The notes beneath the pieces were generated by a model. The model was not told the origin of the DNA and did not search any database. It saw nothing but the letters and a program-made list of their open reading frames with translations. Made by a program: the position numbers and the translations under genes. From Glandiceps talaboti (taxonomy: Eukaryota; Hemichordata; Enteropneusta; Spengelidae), in the NCBI RefSeq assembly GCF_964340395.1, contig NC_135551.1, positions 14,326,003 through 14,390,002 on the forward strand: a DNA stretch of 64,000 bases, in the 5' to 3' direction. Numbering within the stretch: position 1 is the first letter of the stretch; each line of letters begins with the position of its first letter. Of this stretch, positions 36,201 through 51,200 are shown in pieces.

Positions 36201-39200
36201 TAGGGACTTTCAAGTCCATTACATTGCTAATTGTATTTTGAAAGTTACGTTTTTTTTCTCTGTGATACCAAGAGACTTTTAAATTTGGATGAAACTGAAA
36301 TTCAAATTACTTAGAATTAGTTATCAATTTTATTCTTAAATTTAGTATTTACTTGTCATTAGCAGTTATTTACTTAAATTTGAAAATGTTGTTACTCATC
36401 AAGAGTGGTTGAATGTTATCACTTTTTACATTGTATATTCTTAGCCTACCTGTAGACTCGAAGGACTTAGCTCTAATACGTTATTTGCTATCCTATTATT
36501 AATAACTGACATTTTGATTTTGAATGTCACTGTCTTTTCCTTGCCTAAAATGACAGCTATGTCACACTGGTCTAGAAGCCATGCCCAGCCACACACAACA
36601 TGTGCAAAACATGACACTGTACATTTGAATGGAAGACGGTATACGCAATTAGAGTGAGGTCGCATTTCCATGACGACGCCTAGTTGTGGATTCATTATGT
36701 GAACACATGGCACGATTTAAATATGTTTTATTATGTACCAGTATTCAACCAATAACGGTCTATACAGGAATGCCATTTAAGACCAGAGTGACACAGCTAT
36801 CATTGCAGACGAGGGTCTGCGAAATTCAAAATCAAAATGTCAGTTAGGATAGCAAATAGTGTAGTAGCGCTAGTCCTTCTAGTCTACTGAGGTAGGCTTG
36901 TATATCCTTTGCACAATGGTATTGGAAGTGACAGTCAATTCATATTGTGGTTCAAGTGTCAAGCACTACACTTCAAGGGTTGAACAGCAAGACTGACTTG
37001 CTCTGACATACATGTATGTACATATAATGAACACAGTCCATAGGTAGATGTAATATACAGTAAAACCAAGGGTTCCAACTCTCATCATTTTACAAACATA
37101 TTATTCCACCAGTTTCAGAGAGAGACAGTAACACTGAATAAATAAAATCACTGCATAGTCAAGGTCTGTAGTCGATGGATTGAAACATCTCATTCGTTTC
37201 TGACTGTCTCATTGATTCTCAGACCTGGGAACAATATATTCTCGATACATAGCTACGTAATGCTGACAATGAACAGACTAATTTGAACCTGAATATCATT
37301 TCCATTTCATTGTGCCAAAATTATTAAGAATATTACAAGAATTTACAGCTTAGAAATCACCTTCACAACTACTACAATACATTTTTGTATATTAATATGA
37401 ATTTGATTGAACTCTAGCAACGTAATGGACACATAATTCATTTTGAAATGAACACATGAAATGAACTTGAGTGTGATGGTGAAGGCGTGCGATGCAAACA
37501 AAACAAAAACAAGATTGAATTATTCTTGTTTTATAAAGAAAAACGTTAATTTAAACTAAAATGGGAATGGCCATGGATGATGGAGATGAATACCAAAATG
37601 TCCGGTCACACCAGGTCAAGGACAAATCAAACTTACATAAATTAGTGGTGCACGAATACGGTAGAGATGTTCTACCGGTATTGTTTTATGAGTGCCCTGT
37701 GAGTGAAAAAATAACATCATGGTGGTTGAAATAACGTTTGAAAAAAATGTCATGATACGTATACCTTTACCTTGGACAATTGCATTGTCTACTACTCCAT
37801 ATGAGTTAAGGCAACCCAACACTAAAGGCAAACCTCAAGATCAGTGGACCAAGTGATTAATGAGATCTCATAAACATGATGGCCAGGGATATTAGATTTT
37901 ACAGTTGTTTGCACATATTTCCTCTTGTCTGGTTTATAGCATATATTTCCAAACACATTTCTAAATGCATTTGAATATGCAGATTTGGGCTTATAGGTCG
38001 ATGTATTGAGTCCACTTCTCTTAAGGCTTACCACCCCTTTTCCTGCATAGTGGTGTGAGCCATGCATAGACATTATTAGGATTGTACCACAATGGTGAGG
38101 AATATAATATGGCAAGGGTTGTTTGGCTTATCTGGAGAATCTTGTCATCGAACCTTTAGATTCCCATAACAGCAATAATGTTGAGGAGTTCATTACGAAC
38201 AACTACCTCTGAATTATATATTAAGTTTGTTGTACACCAAGAATAAAAAGCAATCAATGCCTCAAGTACAATAATCAGGAAATTGCAAGGGTTTACTGGC
38301 TTTCACACCCTGAGGCACAACATGCACTTTGTATAAGCAGCAAATGAGAGCACAAGCATGAGCTGGCCATTAATCTCTACATGTTGTTGATGACACCTTT
38401 TATCACATCAATGCCAGAGTCAACTACGTTAGTGATGGACTAATCACTACATTTTGTATTTTAAAAGGGATCGTTGTCTCTGCATTATTTTGTTAATATC
38501 TACGATTGAATGCCACCCAGTAACTTTAGTACAACATAATTATATTCTAATGCAAATTATTGCCACCCTACTTGTTACTTTTACATGATATAGTTTGATG
38601 ATAAAATGAAACACAACATAATTATATAGATTTATTTTGATTGCAAAAATGTAATTAACAAATGACTAATTATTATCATGAGAATTTACTTTATGTAAAA
38701 AAAACACATGTGCATGTAGTTTATGTTCAGGAAGACATGAAGAAGTACATGCAAGTCTACATATATAACCCTTCCTGGGTATGTGTCTGTGACTAATACT
38801 CCTGTCTAGATGGTGTTACTATGCTGTACTGACCTTGTATAGAAACTTTTCTGGCGATATGTACCTGTAACTAACACTCCTGTCTAGATGGTGCCACTTT
38901 GTTACATGCATAATGAACTTGTTACACAATCCTTCCTGGCTATGTGTCTGTAACTAACACTCCTGTCTAGATGGTACCACATTGCTACAAGTATAATGAA
39001 CATACAAAACCCTTCCTACCTATATGGTGCCACTTTGCTTCATGTATAATGAACTTATATAACCCTTCCTGGCTATGTGCATGTAATTCTAACAATCCTG
39101 CCTAGATGGCAACACTTAGCTAAACTGAACTCGTAGATTGATTCATTCTTCCTGGCAATGTGTCTGTAACACTAACCATCCAATCAAGAGAGTGGCACTA

Positions 39201-42200
39201 TTTATACAAATATTAGTAGTTTCATTCATTACTGTTTTGTTTACGCCATAATTACCCCTTCTTGCTTATAAAATAACTCCTGCTTTGTCACCAAATTACT
39301 ATAAAGTTATGACAAAATCCATCACCACTGGTTTGACTGATATCGTAACATCTGAGAAACATTTCAATTCATTTGATTATTCATTTTTGATTGTCTCATT
39401 GAAAAAACTGTGAAATCTATTCAGATTTTCCAACAATTTAAATGATTTTGTATTTAGTCTTACAATTGTCTTTAATTGGGGTAATATATCTATCACATTG
39501 AAGTAGCACCATTGACTCTATGAGGATGTTTTAATTCTACTTCTCTTTAATTAAGTTCTAAGTAAATTTGGGTAGAATTCCACACAGATGAGGTATAGAT
39601 GAAATCAAAGCATAATTACACAAACTGACTTCAGCTTTTCTCATTTAGCTAGACAGATATCACGTTTATCTAATGCAACGACAACTTCCTGTAGTTTGTG
39701 TGTGCAAAGAATACTCACTTCCAGGGTTTGTAAGTTAGGACAGATTATAGATTACTACATGTTAAAAGGTTTCAGTTACACTTCAGTTTATCATGTGTCC
39801 TCAAATGTGCAAGTACATTATCTGTGAGAGCTTTCCTATCTTATGTAAATGGTGTTAGAATCTTTCACTTCTCCACAAACTTACATGCACACGTGTGTTT
39901 TTTACTTTGCCTCGTTTCAATACAGACGACTGACCACAGACAGAAAAGGAAAAGAAACGAAAAAGAAATAAAGTTAATAGCATAATTTGAAAGATTGAAA
40001 AAAGGAGAGATTTGGGTAGTACGTCACGGAAAATTAAGTGTGAAATAAAACATTTAATAGAAATTCACAGCAGTCTGGAAGATCTTATGCTATTGATACA
40101 ATTGATGATATTAAAATACATAATATGGAGAAACAATTATTTGTTTTCATCAAGGGTAAAAAGTAAAGTGAGAAAAGCATATATTTAAATGTCTTCATTT
40201 AAAATCAAAACTTATGCATAGATGGTAATTCATAGTGATAGGATGGAGTCTTGCTGATCAAAGATACAGTTGATACATTTCAAAATTATAGAAGATTCAA
40301 ATAATTATTGTATTCATTTTATAAAATTTGAACATTCTAAATTAATTCTCCTGGACAAAATAGCAATCATAATGAAGTTTAGTTAAAGAGAAATTGATAA
40401 TTCTTATGATTTGAGTTGTGCCAGATAACTAGCAGGACACAGCTCACTCACCCAATAGTTACATATTGCTAAGTAAAATGAGAATTTTTACGTGCACTTG
40501 GCATCTGCCGAAAAAGATAGACTCTATTCATCTTATCAAATTTCGTAACTGGGATATTTTTTACTATAAGCACTTGCTCTGACAGGAATCACATATTTCC
40601 AAGTGTACTATAGTGGCAAATACATCAGAAAGGTATTGTGAAAGACCTTTGTGCTCAAGATAACAATTAGGGTAGGTCAGTTGTAAATTACAACACTAGT
40701 GTGAAACCCACTGGATCTATTTCTCACATCTATTTCACCGAGAATTTCGTGACTGAGATTTCTTACAATCACACTTTTCCAAGTCTACTTCAGTGGTAAA
40801 TTTATCTGTTAGCTATTAAGAAAGACATTTGAGTTCAAGATAACAATTAGGGTGGATGAGGTGAGATCTGACACACTCGTGGGAAAGATACTGGATCAAT
40901 TTCTCGCATCTAGTTTCGAATTTCGTGACTGAGATTTCTTACAACCACACTTTTCCAAGTCTACTTCAGTGGTAAATTTATCTGTTAGCTATTAAGAAAG
41001 ACATTTGAGTTCAAGATTACAATTAGGGTAGATCATGGGAACTGAGACACTAGTGTGAAATCTGCTGGATTAATTTCTCTCATCTATTTTCAGGATTTCG
41101 TGAAAGTGAGATTTTCCACAATCACATACTCTAATTGAAATTTTTCTAACTCTGCTACAGTGGCAAATATGTCAGTTTGCTATTACGGAAGATATTCGAG
41201 CTCAAGATAACAATTAAGGTAGGTCAGGTGAGATCTGAGACACTAGTGTGTAAAATGCTGGATTAATTTCTCTCATCTATTTTACGATTTCGTGACTGTG
41301 AGATTTGACTTACTCTTACAGATGATTACATTTTTGTGTGTCTGCTTCAATGGCAAATTTATTATCAATCAGTTTGCTGATACAAAAACCACATCAGTTC
41401 AAAATGAGAATTAAGCAGGTTTGGTTATAGAGCCAAGACAATGGCATGAAAGATACCCGATTCAATTCGCTCGTCTATTTTAGAAATTTGTGCCTGTGAG
41501 ATTTGCTTCAATTACAGTAGGTGGAAGGTTAGATCAAAGACACTTCTGTGTGTTCTATCATACTCTCTCAACCGTTTATGTTTCTGTATCTTAGGTGAAC
41601 AGACGTAGATCTTTTTAAACACCCAAAAATGGCTAGACTACAAAATTTCATGAAATGAAACACACATAATGTACTAAATGGGTCACTACTTAATAATAGT
41701 GGCATGTTGACAGCAGGTATCACTATGCTATAAGTGCAATTGCTTGGATGTAATTTGTTAATGTTGATCTACATTTTCAAAAAGTATCTAAAAATCAAAT
41801 TACCAAAGACTCTGCTATTAGCAACTGGTTGAAATGTATGTCAAGCAACAGTTAGATGAACATAATTATTTTGCTGGTTTATCTGTCGTAAAGTGAGGGC
41901 TACTGTGTACTGATAATACTGCATCATGACCAACATTCTGGTCATACCTGAGACATCAGTCAACAAAATTTCCAAATCTGATGACACTGAATTCTGTCTC
42001 ATTCCTTTTGTTCTTTGAAATTTGACAGTTTTGGTTTATAGTTTTGAATTTGAAACTTCCTAAGTTCAGTTTGAATCTCACCACTTTCGTCCAAAAATCT
42101 GCTTAGTAGGTGCCAATATACAATATAGCCAGAATTTCAGAGAGCTTTTTACCATAGAAAACTACTACAGTCTACACTCTATGTGTTGTACAAATGTTTT

Positions 42201-45200
42201 TGAATCCTTCTCCACATCTACATGTAGAGCATTAAGGAGCTGGGATGAAATTTCAAATCCAAACAAAGCCACATACACAGCAATTAATTAACATCATTCT
42301 TGTGTTGTTAATCAATCACAGAATGCTACCCAATGATAAGTTAGTGTTTATTGGGGGCAGTTACATAATATCTAAATATGTTATTATATGTCATGTCGGG
42401 ATACTAAGTTGTTTAAATCATTCTAACAGTTGGGGTTACTTATTTGTATAAACCACTTTTGGTTCATGACTTCTTGGAGCTACCCTAGACAGATTAAAGG
42501 ACCCCCCCCCCCCCCCCCCCCCCCCCGCCCTCCCCCACAACAAATAGCCTCTAGAATTGCATTAGTTGCTGGTCAATTATATCTCTAATACCATTTTCAT
42601 GATATCCTCTGTAATAATTACACATTACAATCATATTACAAATTTACCTAAATTTACATTTCTGGGAATAAATCAACATTACACAAAGTTTCATATTGTG
42701 CAGAGTATCTGTACTGTGATAGCTTTTGTAACAGAAAGTGTAAAGGGAGCATTGCGTACATGCCAGAAGCTCACATTGAATTTGTTTTTGTTCATAGACA
42801 GGTACTACCAACAAGTCTTAGTGGCATTATGTGACCAAGACAAAGTTTCACTCACAACAAATATTGCATGTACAGGTGGGTTTGCTGTAGTAGGATTTTG
42901 CTAGATGTGGGAACTGTAGAAGGAAGCAACATGATAGCTTTGGAGTGCAAAGATGGCAGACATAGCTATACATGTATACTAGTAGTTTCTGTTGCATTCA
43001 TTGATGTGTGCTTACCAGTGTATTAGAGGAAAGATGACTCATTCTTGCTGGTGAGCTGGTAGCTGAATTACTGGAATGTGGTTTGAAATGTTTGTCTATG
43101 TCTTCACGTTCATCTTCAACAGGTACCTAAAATGAGATATATTTAAGAAGAAGTGGACAAAACCACCACCAAGAACAAAATGTGAGATGTGTTTTGTAAT
43201 ATACAAATACAAGTTATCCTATGTGTAATGTGTATTGAAGCAAACAGTAAAATCAAAGTAACAAATAATTTCCACCAAAAAATCATTCAAAAATAGAGAC
43301 ATGTATAAATATTTAATCACCCCATTGAAAATAATAAATATGAACACTCAAATCAAACGACTTCTAACAAATCACTCAAAAATAAACACATGTATTCCAA
43401 TCATGCCTAACTTGAGTAAAATAAACAAATTGTTAACTATAGAAATGTTAGCATATGTTCATGATTCAAACATCAAACATCAAGTTAGTATAAACATCAC
43501 ATGTTAAAATTATTTCAAATAAAGTTATAAAAACCACACATATTAGAAGAGTTAGGTATTATATCAACTAATAAAACTGGGGGAAGAGAAATGCAACATA
43601 AATCCAAAGAAATGGATAAATTATACCTGAAGATACTTATTAATCAACTCGGCAATCCAACCAGTCTATGTATGACATGCATTAAAAGTAAAATAATATA
43701 CATCAACTGAAAGGAATTCATTTCCTACAATATATCTTATTTTACAAGTTATGGTAATATGTTAATAAACATTACATGACTTGTACACCATCCAAGTAAT
43801 TCATAACTTCTATAATATATAATTATATTCTACGTGTCTGAACATATTATCACACATTCATAATAATACATATCATATTTAAAAGGCACACACATTCAAT
43901 CTTTTAAGCCATATGTCATCCAATGATGTTAATACCTACACCTAATACCAATCACTCAACAACACTGTTACAATGAACCATTCAATCTGACTGGACCTAT
44001 TACTACAAAGTTCAAAATAGTAATGCTAGAGGTACGCAACATATTCCAAAAGGAAACAAATTTTATAAAAATTCCATATATATCATCCAATGATGTTAAT
44101 ACCTACACCTAATACCAATCACTCAACAACACTGTTACAATGAACCATTCAATCTGACTGAACCTTTTACCAAAATGTTCATGATTGTAAAAGCTTGAGG
44201 TATGCAACATATTCAGGAAGTATATCACCGATCTTTTAAACTGCATTATCACGGTCTCACATTGTTTGTATTTGTTTGTATTATTCATCCTGTCCACTCA
44301 GTCTGCCTTTTACAAGTAAAATCAAATACCTATCAATGTTTATAATACCTATTTTTAGTAGCATTACAATTCTAATTAAGTTTAAATTATCCATGAATGT
44401 GGAAATACAGCTTTTAGACACTGATTATTTTTATCACGTATTCTTCCTTCTTTGTATCAATAACCTATTATTAATTAAATCACTTCTGATTCACATATTA
44501 ATTCCTTTTATCTTACCAATTAAGTCAAATATTTAACTAATTAATATGAAAATTAACAATTACAGTTATAATAACTAAATTAATCAACTTTAAACCATTG
44601 TGTTGGACCACTTGCAATAATTATAATTACACATTAAACACAAGGTAAGTCTAAAATTTGCATTTAATACTTTTTACTAATATTTTTTACTATAAATAAT
44701 GGGAGTCAAAAATCAATTACTATGCTACTAATATTTTTTTAAATTACAGTCATTTAAAATGTACCTATTCTAGAGCAAGTCCAATAAGTAGATAAACTGC
44801 CCCGACGGAGTTGATCTGAATGAATAATTCCAATTATCAGTTTGTGTTGACATACATCCCTTACACTTTGTTGAATAAAAAAAGCATCTGTTAATACTTT
44901 AGAAATTTGTGTTATTTGAAATACAGTTCTGGCATGACATTAGAAGGGTTTCCTTGCATTGTTAGATGAATTGACTGCATTGTAGGAATTTCATCAACAT
45001 TTTTATACTTATAATAGATTAAGTCATTGGAGCATTTGTGAGAGATACTCGAAATTTGATAAAATCCATTTTTTTCAATAATTATCATCTTTTCCATTTC
45101 TTCAAAAATCCTCTTTTCAGTAAAATCTTAATCTCTGCTTCTTTTCTCCTCAATTCTCATTCTGAATGTTAACACTTAGATTATGAATGAATATATTTCA

Positions 45201-48200
45201 CATTACCAATACATCCACTGTTAATTCTTCTTCAAAAAACTATATCATACTAATATTACAGACATTGAACCTTTCATACTTTGACCTTTGACATAGCAAT
45301 GCATCGTGGGTAAATCCAATATGGCAGCAAATAGCATTGGGACTCATTTTGATGATATATGTTCAGTCAAGTCAGGTGAATGACAAAGCCAAAATTGATT
45401 TATATTGATGGACATACACATATCATTGAAGTTACAACTGTGGTGTACATGTCACTTGTTCCACATGAATAGTTTTGGATCTCTGGGCAGGATAGAAATC
45501 CAATCAGAGACATGAATTCCTCCTGTGGCCAACTGCTATAACATTTGGGAATCATTAATACTGACTGCATGATCGATAACATGTATGCATAACTTTTTCT
45601 GTCCAGCTATAACCAGGGAGACGTACAGTCTTTTTTATGCATTCATTCAAGAGTAATTCTTGGGTGTTGAATCCATGTATCACTGGATAAAAACCAAATA
45701 TTCTCTTTGATGTGACAAACATAATTGCTAAGAATTAGTTTAATGTAATATCTCCCTTTTGTGGACTATGATAAATATGATATAATAACTGACAAACAAA
45801 ATGTAGAAATCTGTAGTTTTTTAAAAAAAGAGTTGAGAATTATAGTCTGAACAGGACTGTATGCGATATGTGTGATTTGTTTTTGTTTTTATGTTTTTAT
45901 TTTTGTTCAACTGTAATTGAGCGATAGATGTATTACATATTTATACAAATGGATTTCTATTATATTGTGTTAGTGAACTCAAATAAAAGTACTGTTGCAA
46001 TAATTTCAGGTATTTTAAAGTGAAGAAATAACCCCCCCCCCCCCCCCCCCCATTATCAATTATAATATTTCATAAACGTTGTGATTGCACGACAAGGAAT
46101 TATGCATGCTGCTTATAGTTCACTGTATACACTAGGGATTTCAGTAAATTCAAATTTTGTTTCTTCTGGTGAAACTAACACAGTAACTATATTTGCATCC
46201 ATAACAACTTGTCTGCTCCTTGAATTCTAACATATTAATACCAAGCCTGACTGAACTTTGACTATTCTCATCAATATTGTACTGCATTGGCTAACAATTT
46301 GAATTCACTGTCATCACTGATGGCTTATATATGAATACAGTAACAGTATATTGTAAAATTATATTCGACATATATGTATGTATGTATGTAGTTCAAACAT
46401 GTTAATATGGTGAAATACCTTGCTGACTTTACTTCTGTATTATAATAATTACTCTCCTTAGCAAATACAATCTTTGTCTTTCAATTAACAACAGAAGAAT
46501 GATATATAAACCTATGATGTAAATAACTAAACACTCAGCTAAGAAAGCAAGGTTAAAGTTACAAATTCATAAAGCTTCTTTGTGACTCAAATGCTCACCT
46601 ATCTTTCTAGGAATCACATTCAGACATTCAACTTATATGCATAAAAATCTCGATGAATATTTCAAGAAATTTCATATCAAATTTTATCTGATCAGAATTT
46701 TCATATTTAGGCTATATAAGTGTGGCTCTCTAGAGAAAAATGGTGAATATATTTATGAGTAGTACACTCTTTACTATGCAGAGCAAAGCTAGATGAAGCC
46801 ACCTGCGCGCTCCAAATACACATCCATACATTTCATTTTCTGTCATATCATATTGACTTATGATTCATTTCTATTAAGCCTATTATCCATCTATTTAATA
46901 ATGTATTGCCCAAGGTTTCTACATAGTCAACCTAAAATTAGGCCCCAAATGTCAATTCTATGCAAGTCGGAGAGAAACAATGTGTTTAGTAGCATGATTC
47001 CTCTATCAGTTCGTTTGCAAGCATTCGTGTGTGGAAAAAAACAAATTATGTTAACCTTAACCCATTTTGTTTTTTTTTTAGTTTGGAAATATTCAATAGC
47101 ATATGAATAACCCCACCCAATACCTATTCCAAGAAAATGGAATATAAAAAAGTTTTATCTGCATATGAGCAAATGATTTTGATTATGAAGATAACGCCAT
47201 GTACTGGAATAAAATTTTAAAAAAATGCTTATTATAAGAATTTAAATAGTAAATAAATGATTTGCTTTCATAGTGAACGCATTTGTCTAATTTCTATATT
47301 ACTTGCAGAAGATGAATCATAATGGTATTTTGCGAGAATGAATGTTCATAGACTCTGGGCTCAGAATTAGTAAATGAAATTTCTACACACAAGGTCAAAA
47401 CATTTCATGGAGGTGAACCCCAATTTTTTTGCTGATATCTCATCAGCATCTTTAAGTACACACCTCTGTTGATGGTGGCAAGACATCAGCGAAAAATTTA
47501 GGAATCAAATCCAAGAAATTATTTTTGAGTCTGTGAGTAGAAATGTCATCACTGATAATATTTTGATTATGAATGTAAAGCATGTTATCTAATGTAATTA
47601 TCAAAACCTTCAGAATTCAAATTATTGCTTTCATCTCGTTTATCATGTGATTTCTATAAATACTTCTAGTAGTTATATTTTGCTTACGATGGTACATGTA
47701 CGTTATCGGTTAAATTATTAATTGCTTGACAATTCAAATGTTCTCTCAAATATCAAAATAACTAACCCCATGCTTTCATTTCACCAACATGTTTGGGAAT
47801 TGTAATTTCTACAAATACTTGGCAAAGACTGTCAGTACCATTTTGATGAAGAAGGTACAAGTATGTTATCTATGAGATTACTGAATGCTTTTTAGAATAC
47901 AAATAAATAAATCCACTTGCTTTCATCTGCTTACGTTTCACAATCATGTAATTTCCACAAGCATTACATGTACACTGAAGACTAAATGCTACAAGAATTA
48001 AAAGTAGAAACTCAAACTCAAGAAAGAGAGGTAGGTAAATTTAAACGGCTACGCACAATATCATGATGATGTGAAGTCCTATGGTCATTGTAGTATGCCA
48101 TGATGGGGGAGACAGTAGCAGACGATACTTTCAGTCAGTTCAGTCAGCGTACGTAGTTCAGCCAACATACGTGATTCAATGGTACTTGCTCCACATTTCA

Positions 48201-51200
48201 CGATCACTGCACAGAGAATACCCTTGTATAACTCATTTGAGGCACATTTACGTGGATCTTCCAAGCAACACAAAATTGTTTCTCTAATCCTGACCAGATC
48301 CTGCTGGGAAATTAAAGGCTTCCTTCCATAGTATCCGGCAATTCCACATTTAGAAGGGGAGTGATGAATTTGTTCTGTGTCTGGCAATTTGTATCTAATG
48401 TACATGTACGTTTAAGCTATCACACAATTTACACTGTGCTGACTGAGCATTCCATTTCTACATTAATTAATCATCATTATCAACATATGCAGATTTAACT
48501 GCTGTGGTTGCCATGGTTATGAGTCATTAGTATTCTGTTTATGCTAAGACGAAACTGTCTCAATTCATGTGTAGGATATGTGGGTCATGCAGAGTGAGTC
48601 ATAACATGAAGTCAGTGTGTTAACGACCACATCTGTCGGGTAATTATGGTACTATTTTACAGTAATATCTAAGGCATATAATCTATACTTTCACTGTTTT
48701 TTTCCTAGTCATTTCAGTTTTATGTGAAACGATTATACCTGCACATTCTCCTCTCATAACAATTACAAGCTAGACTATTTGATAATCATTATTATAGCTG
48801 GCCCTTGGCTGGAAATAATGTGTGGTTAGAACTCAATGGAAATGTCGTATAATGAGGTGATTCAATATGACAATTTTTTTTGGAGTTAAGAAATGAGACT
48901 ACTCAATCATTTCTACATTTCATCTTTAATGAGTGATGAGAGACAAGGCAGCAGTTAATGGTGATTACCTGTACTTGTGACTAGAATAACATAACAAGCA
49001 TGTGGTTTTAGTCATATTTATAAAATAACTAGAAAAGTAGCTAATGATCATTACGTTTGTCAGTGACTAGAATAATGCAAAAAACATTGCTTTTATTGAA
49101 AAAAATACAAATAACCAATTTGTTCCTAAGGCCTAAAATAAAATGTGTTTCCGATTACACTCAATTTTAGAATAGGTGGGATAGTTTGATCTTTGTTTTC
49201 CCTGTGCGAGTGTCTAGTTCAGGTAGTTATGTTTTCCATTGTTTTCCATATGGTCTGTGTTATTGGTTTCTTCGCCATTACAGACTGAAGAACACTTTTA
49301 TAATGTCTTTTTAAGTCTTGCGAGACTTCGCAATTTTATTATATTTTTCACAAATACCGGTACATAAAAAAAAGTTTAGGGTAGTCTGTTAAAAATTAGC
49401 TAAGGTCAAGTATAAACTGGAACCAAAACAATTTCTTTGTTTGTTCCTAATAATACACAAACCTTGTGGGTTTTTAGTCATAAGAATTAAGATAACAAAT
49501 AAACTCTTAGTATAATAAATACAAAAGAAGTATTTTTTAGTTTATAAAATAAAAGTACTAATTTGTTCCTAACATAATACACAAACCAAGTGGGGTTTTT
49601 TTTGGCATAAGAATTAAGATAACAAAAAACCCTTAGGCTAATTTATCACCAATATAATAATAAATACACCGAATGTGATTTTTTAGTCACAAAATGTGTT
49701 TTTTTAGTCTAAAGAATTTAGCTAATGAAAATACAAATTAATCTCTTCCTAGTATAATGCCAAAAATAATCATGTAGTTTTTTAGTGATTTCAATAAGAT
49801 GAAGAAAATGAAAAAGACAACCTAATCTGTCCCTAATATAATGCACAGCCTTATTGTGATTATTGAATTATTTGCATAAAATAATGAAATGAACTCAAAC
49901 TACTCTGGCCCTTAACTATATACAGTGGAGCATTATTGTGCTTTTAACTAAAATGACACAGTGACTGATTATTTTCACAGTTCATTATCTGTCAATTATA
50001 CCTTTATTTAATATTGCAGTCTATCAATTTAGGTTAGATGAAAATCAATTTTTCTTTTTTAGGTTGTATGACTACTAATTTCAGTCAATGATTGAAGCAA
50101 AGTATATGATGTAAGTAAACTAGACTGTGATTAATTCCATTGAAGCTTAGTGCAGCTATTTCCATGATATGAACTTGTAATAATATATTAATATCACTTT
50201 CCACAGCAGCCAAGTATATTATTGTCATGACAACAGACTGTTTTAACATTTTTTCAAATTTTTGCTTAAACTATAACCACTCATGTCCATAATAAGCTTT
50301 ATACACAAAAGAGGAAAATTTCCGCTGAAATGTTATATTCTGAAGAAATTAACAGTATTATTCATATTTTTTGTTAAAATTATAGAAACACCGACTATTC
50401 AATATCTCATATTATTATTCTCGCTTGCTTTCTGTACACTGTAATGGATTCTCTTTTGAGACACAATAAATTATTCAATGTTTTTTGGAAATGTACTGAT
50501 AGCATTATAAATAAATCCCTTTCATTTTTATGACGAGTTAATAAAAGTCAATGTTCCCAAGTTTTGTTAAATATCGTGAATTGAATTTGTTGCACCACAA
50601 AAGATATTACAAGTTCTATAATACAATTTTTAAAAATCAAGAGGCAAGAATGTATGATTCTGATATTTATCCCAATAATTAATCTTAAAGTGACATTTGA
50701 CAATGAAATTTTTAGTTTTTTAAAAAACTATATGCTGAAATTATTTTTTTCTTCAAATTGGTGTCAAGTGCCACATTAACACTAACACATGCCTTCAAAG
50801 GCTTTAAAAATTGTCTTCTGGCATTTTTGTTATGTTAGCATTGTTAATGGCAGCATCATAGGCATGTCCTGGAAATTTCAGTATAAATGATTACATACTA
50901 AAATGACAAACATGTATTCCATATACCTGTATATGCCTGAATACCAGGTTAAATTCTGTGGTTTAGAACATCAGAGTAATATCCATTATGCAATTTGTAT
51001 ACTCCATTCAGAAGTACTTTTTATACACAGCAAAACATACCTCCCAAAATGTATAACCTAATGCACCTGTGCCTCTTTATAACTTAAACCATTCTCAATA
51101 CTTACTCCAGTGACACACTCTGGCATCATTTAACTTGTAATACAGATACTGCAGAATTCAGATATGGATTTCTGACATGGCTTAGTTAACAAATCTATCA

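Larger units (their letters stand above)
36059..43015. other. SYTL intron before C2A
   Basis: About 7 kb holding a foldback element (36443-36897), two tandem-repeat fields (38765-39195, 40540-41480), a candidate cassette exon (39885-39929) and a run of 25 C (42502-42526). The open frames 37822-38115 (-) and 42566-42904 (+) look like chance. Confidence 0.7.

Noticed and set aside
42566-42904. 112-residue + strand frame in a SYTL intron
   Set aside because: No domain, antisense to the gene, composition of background DNA.
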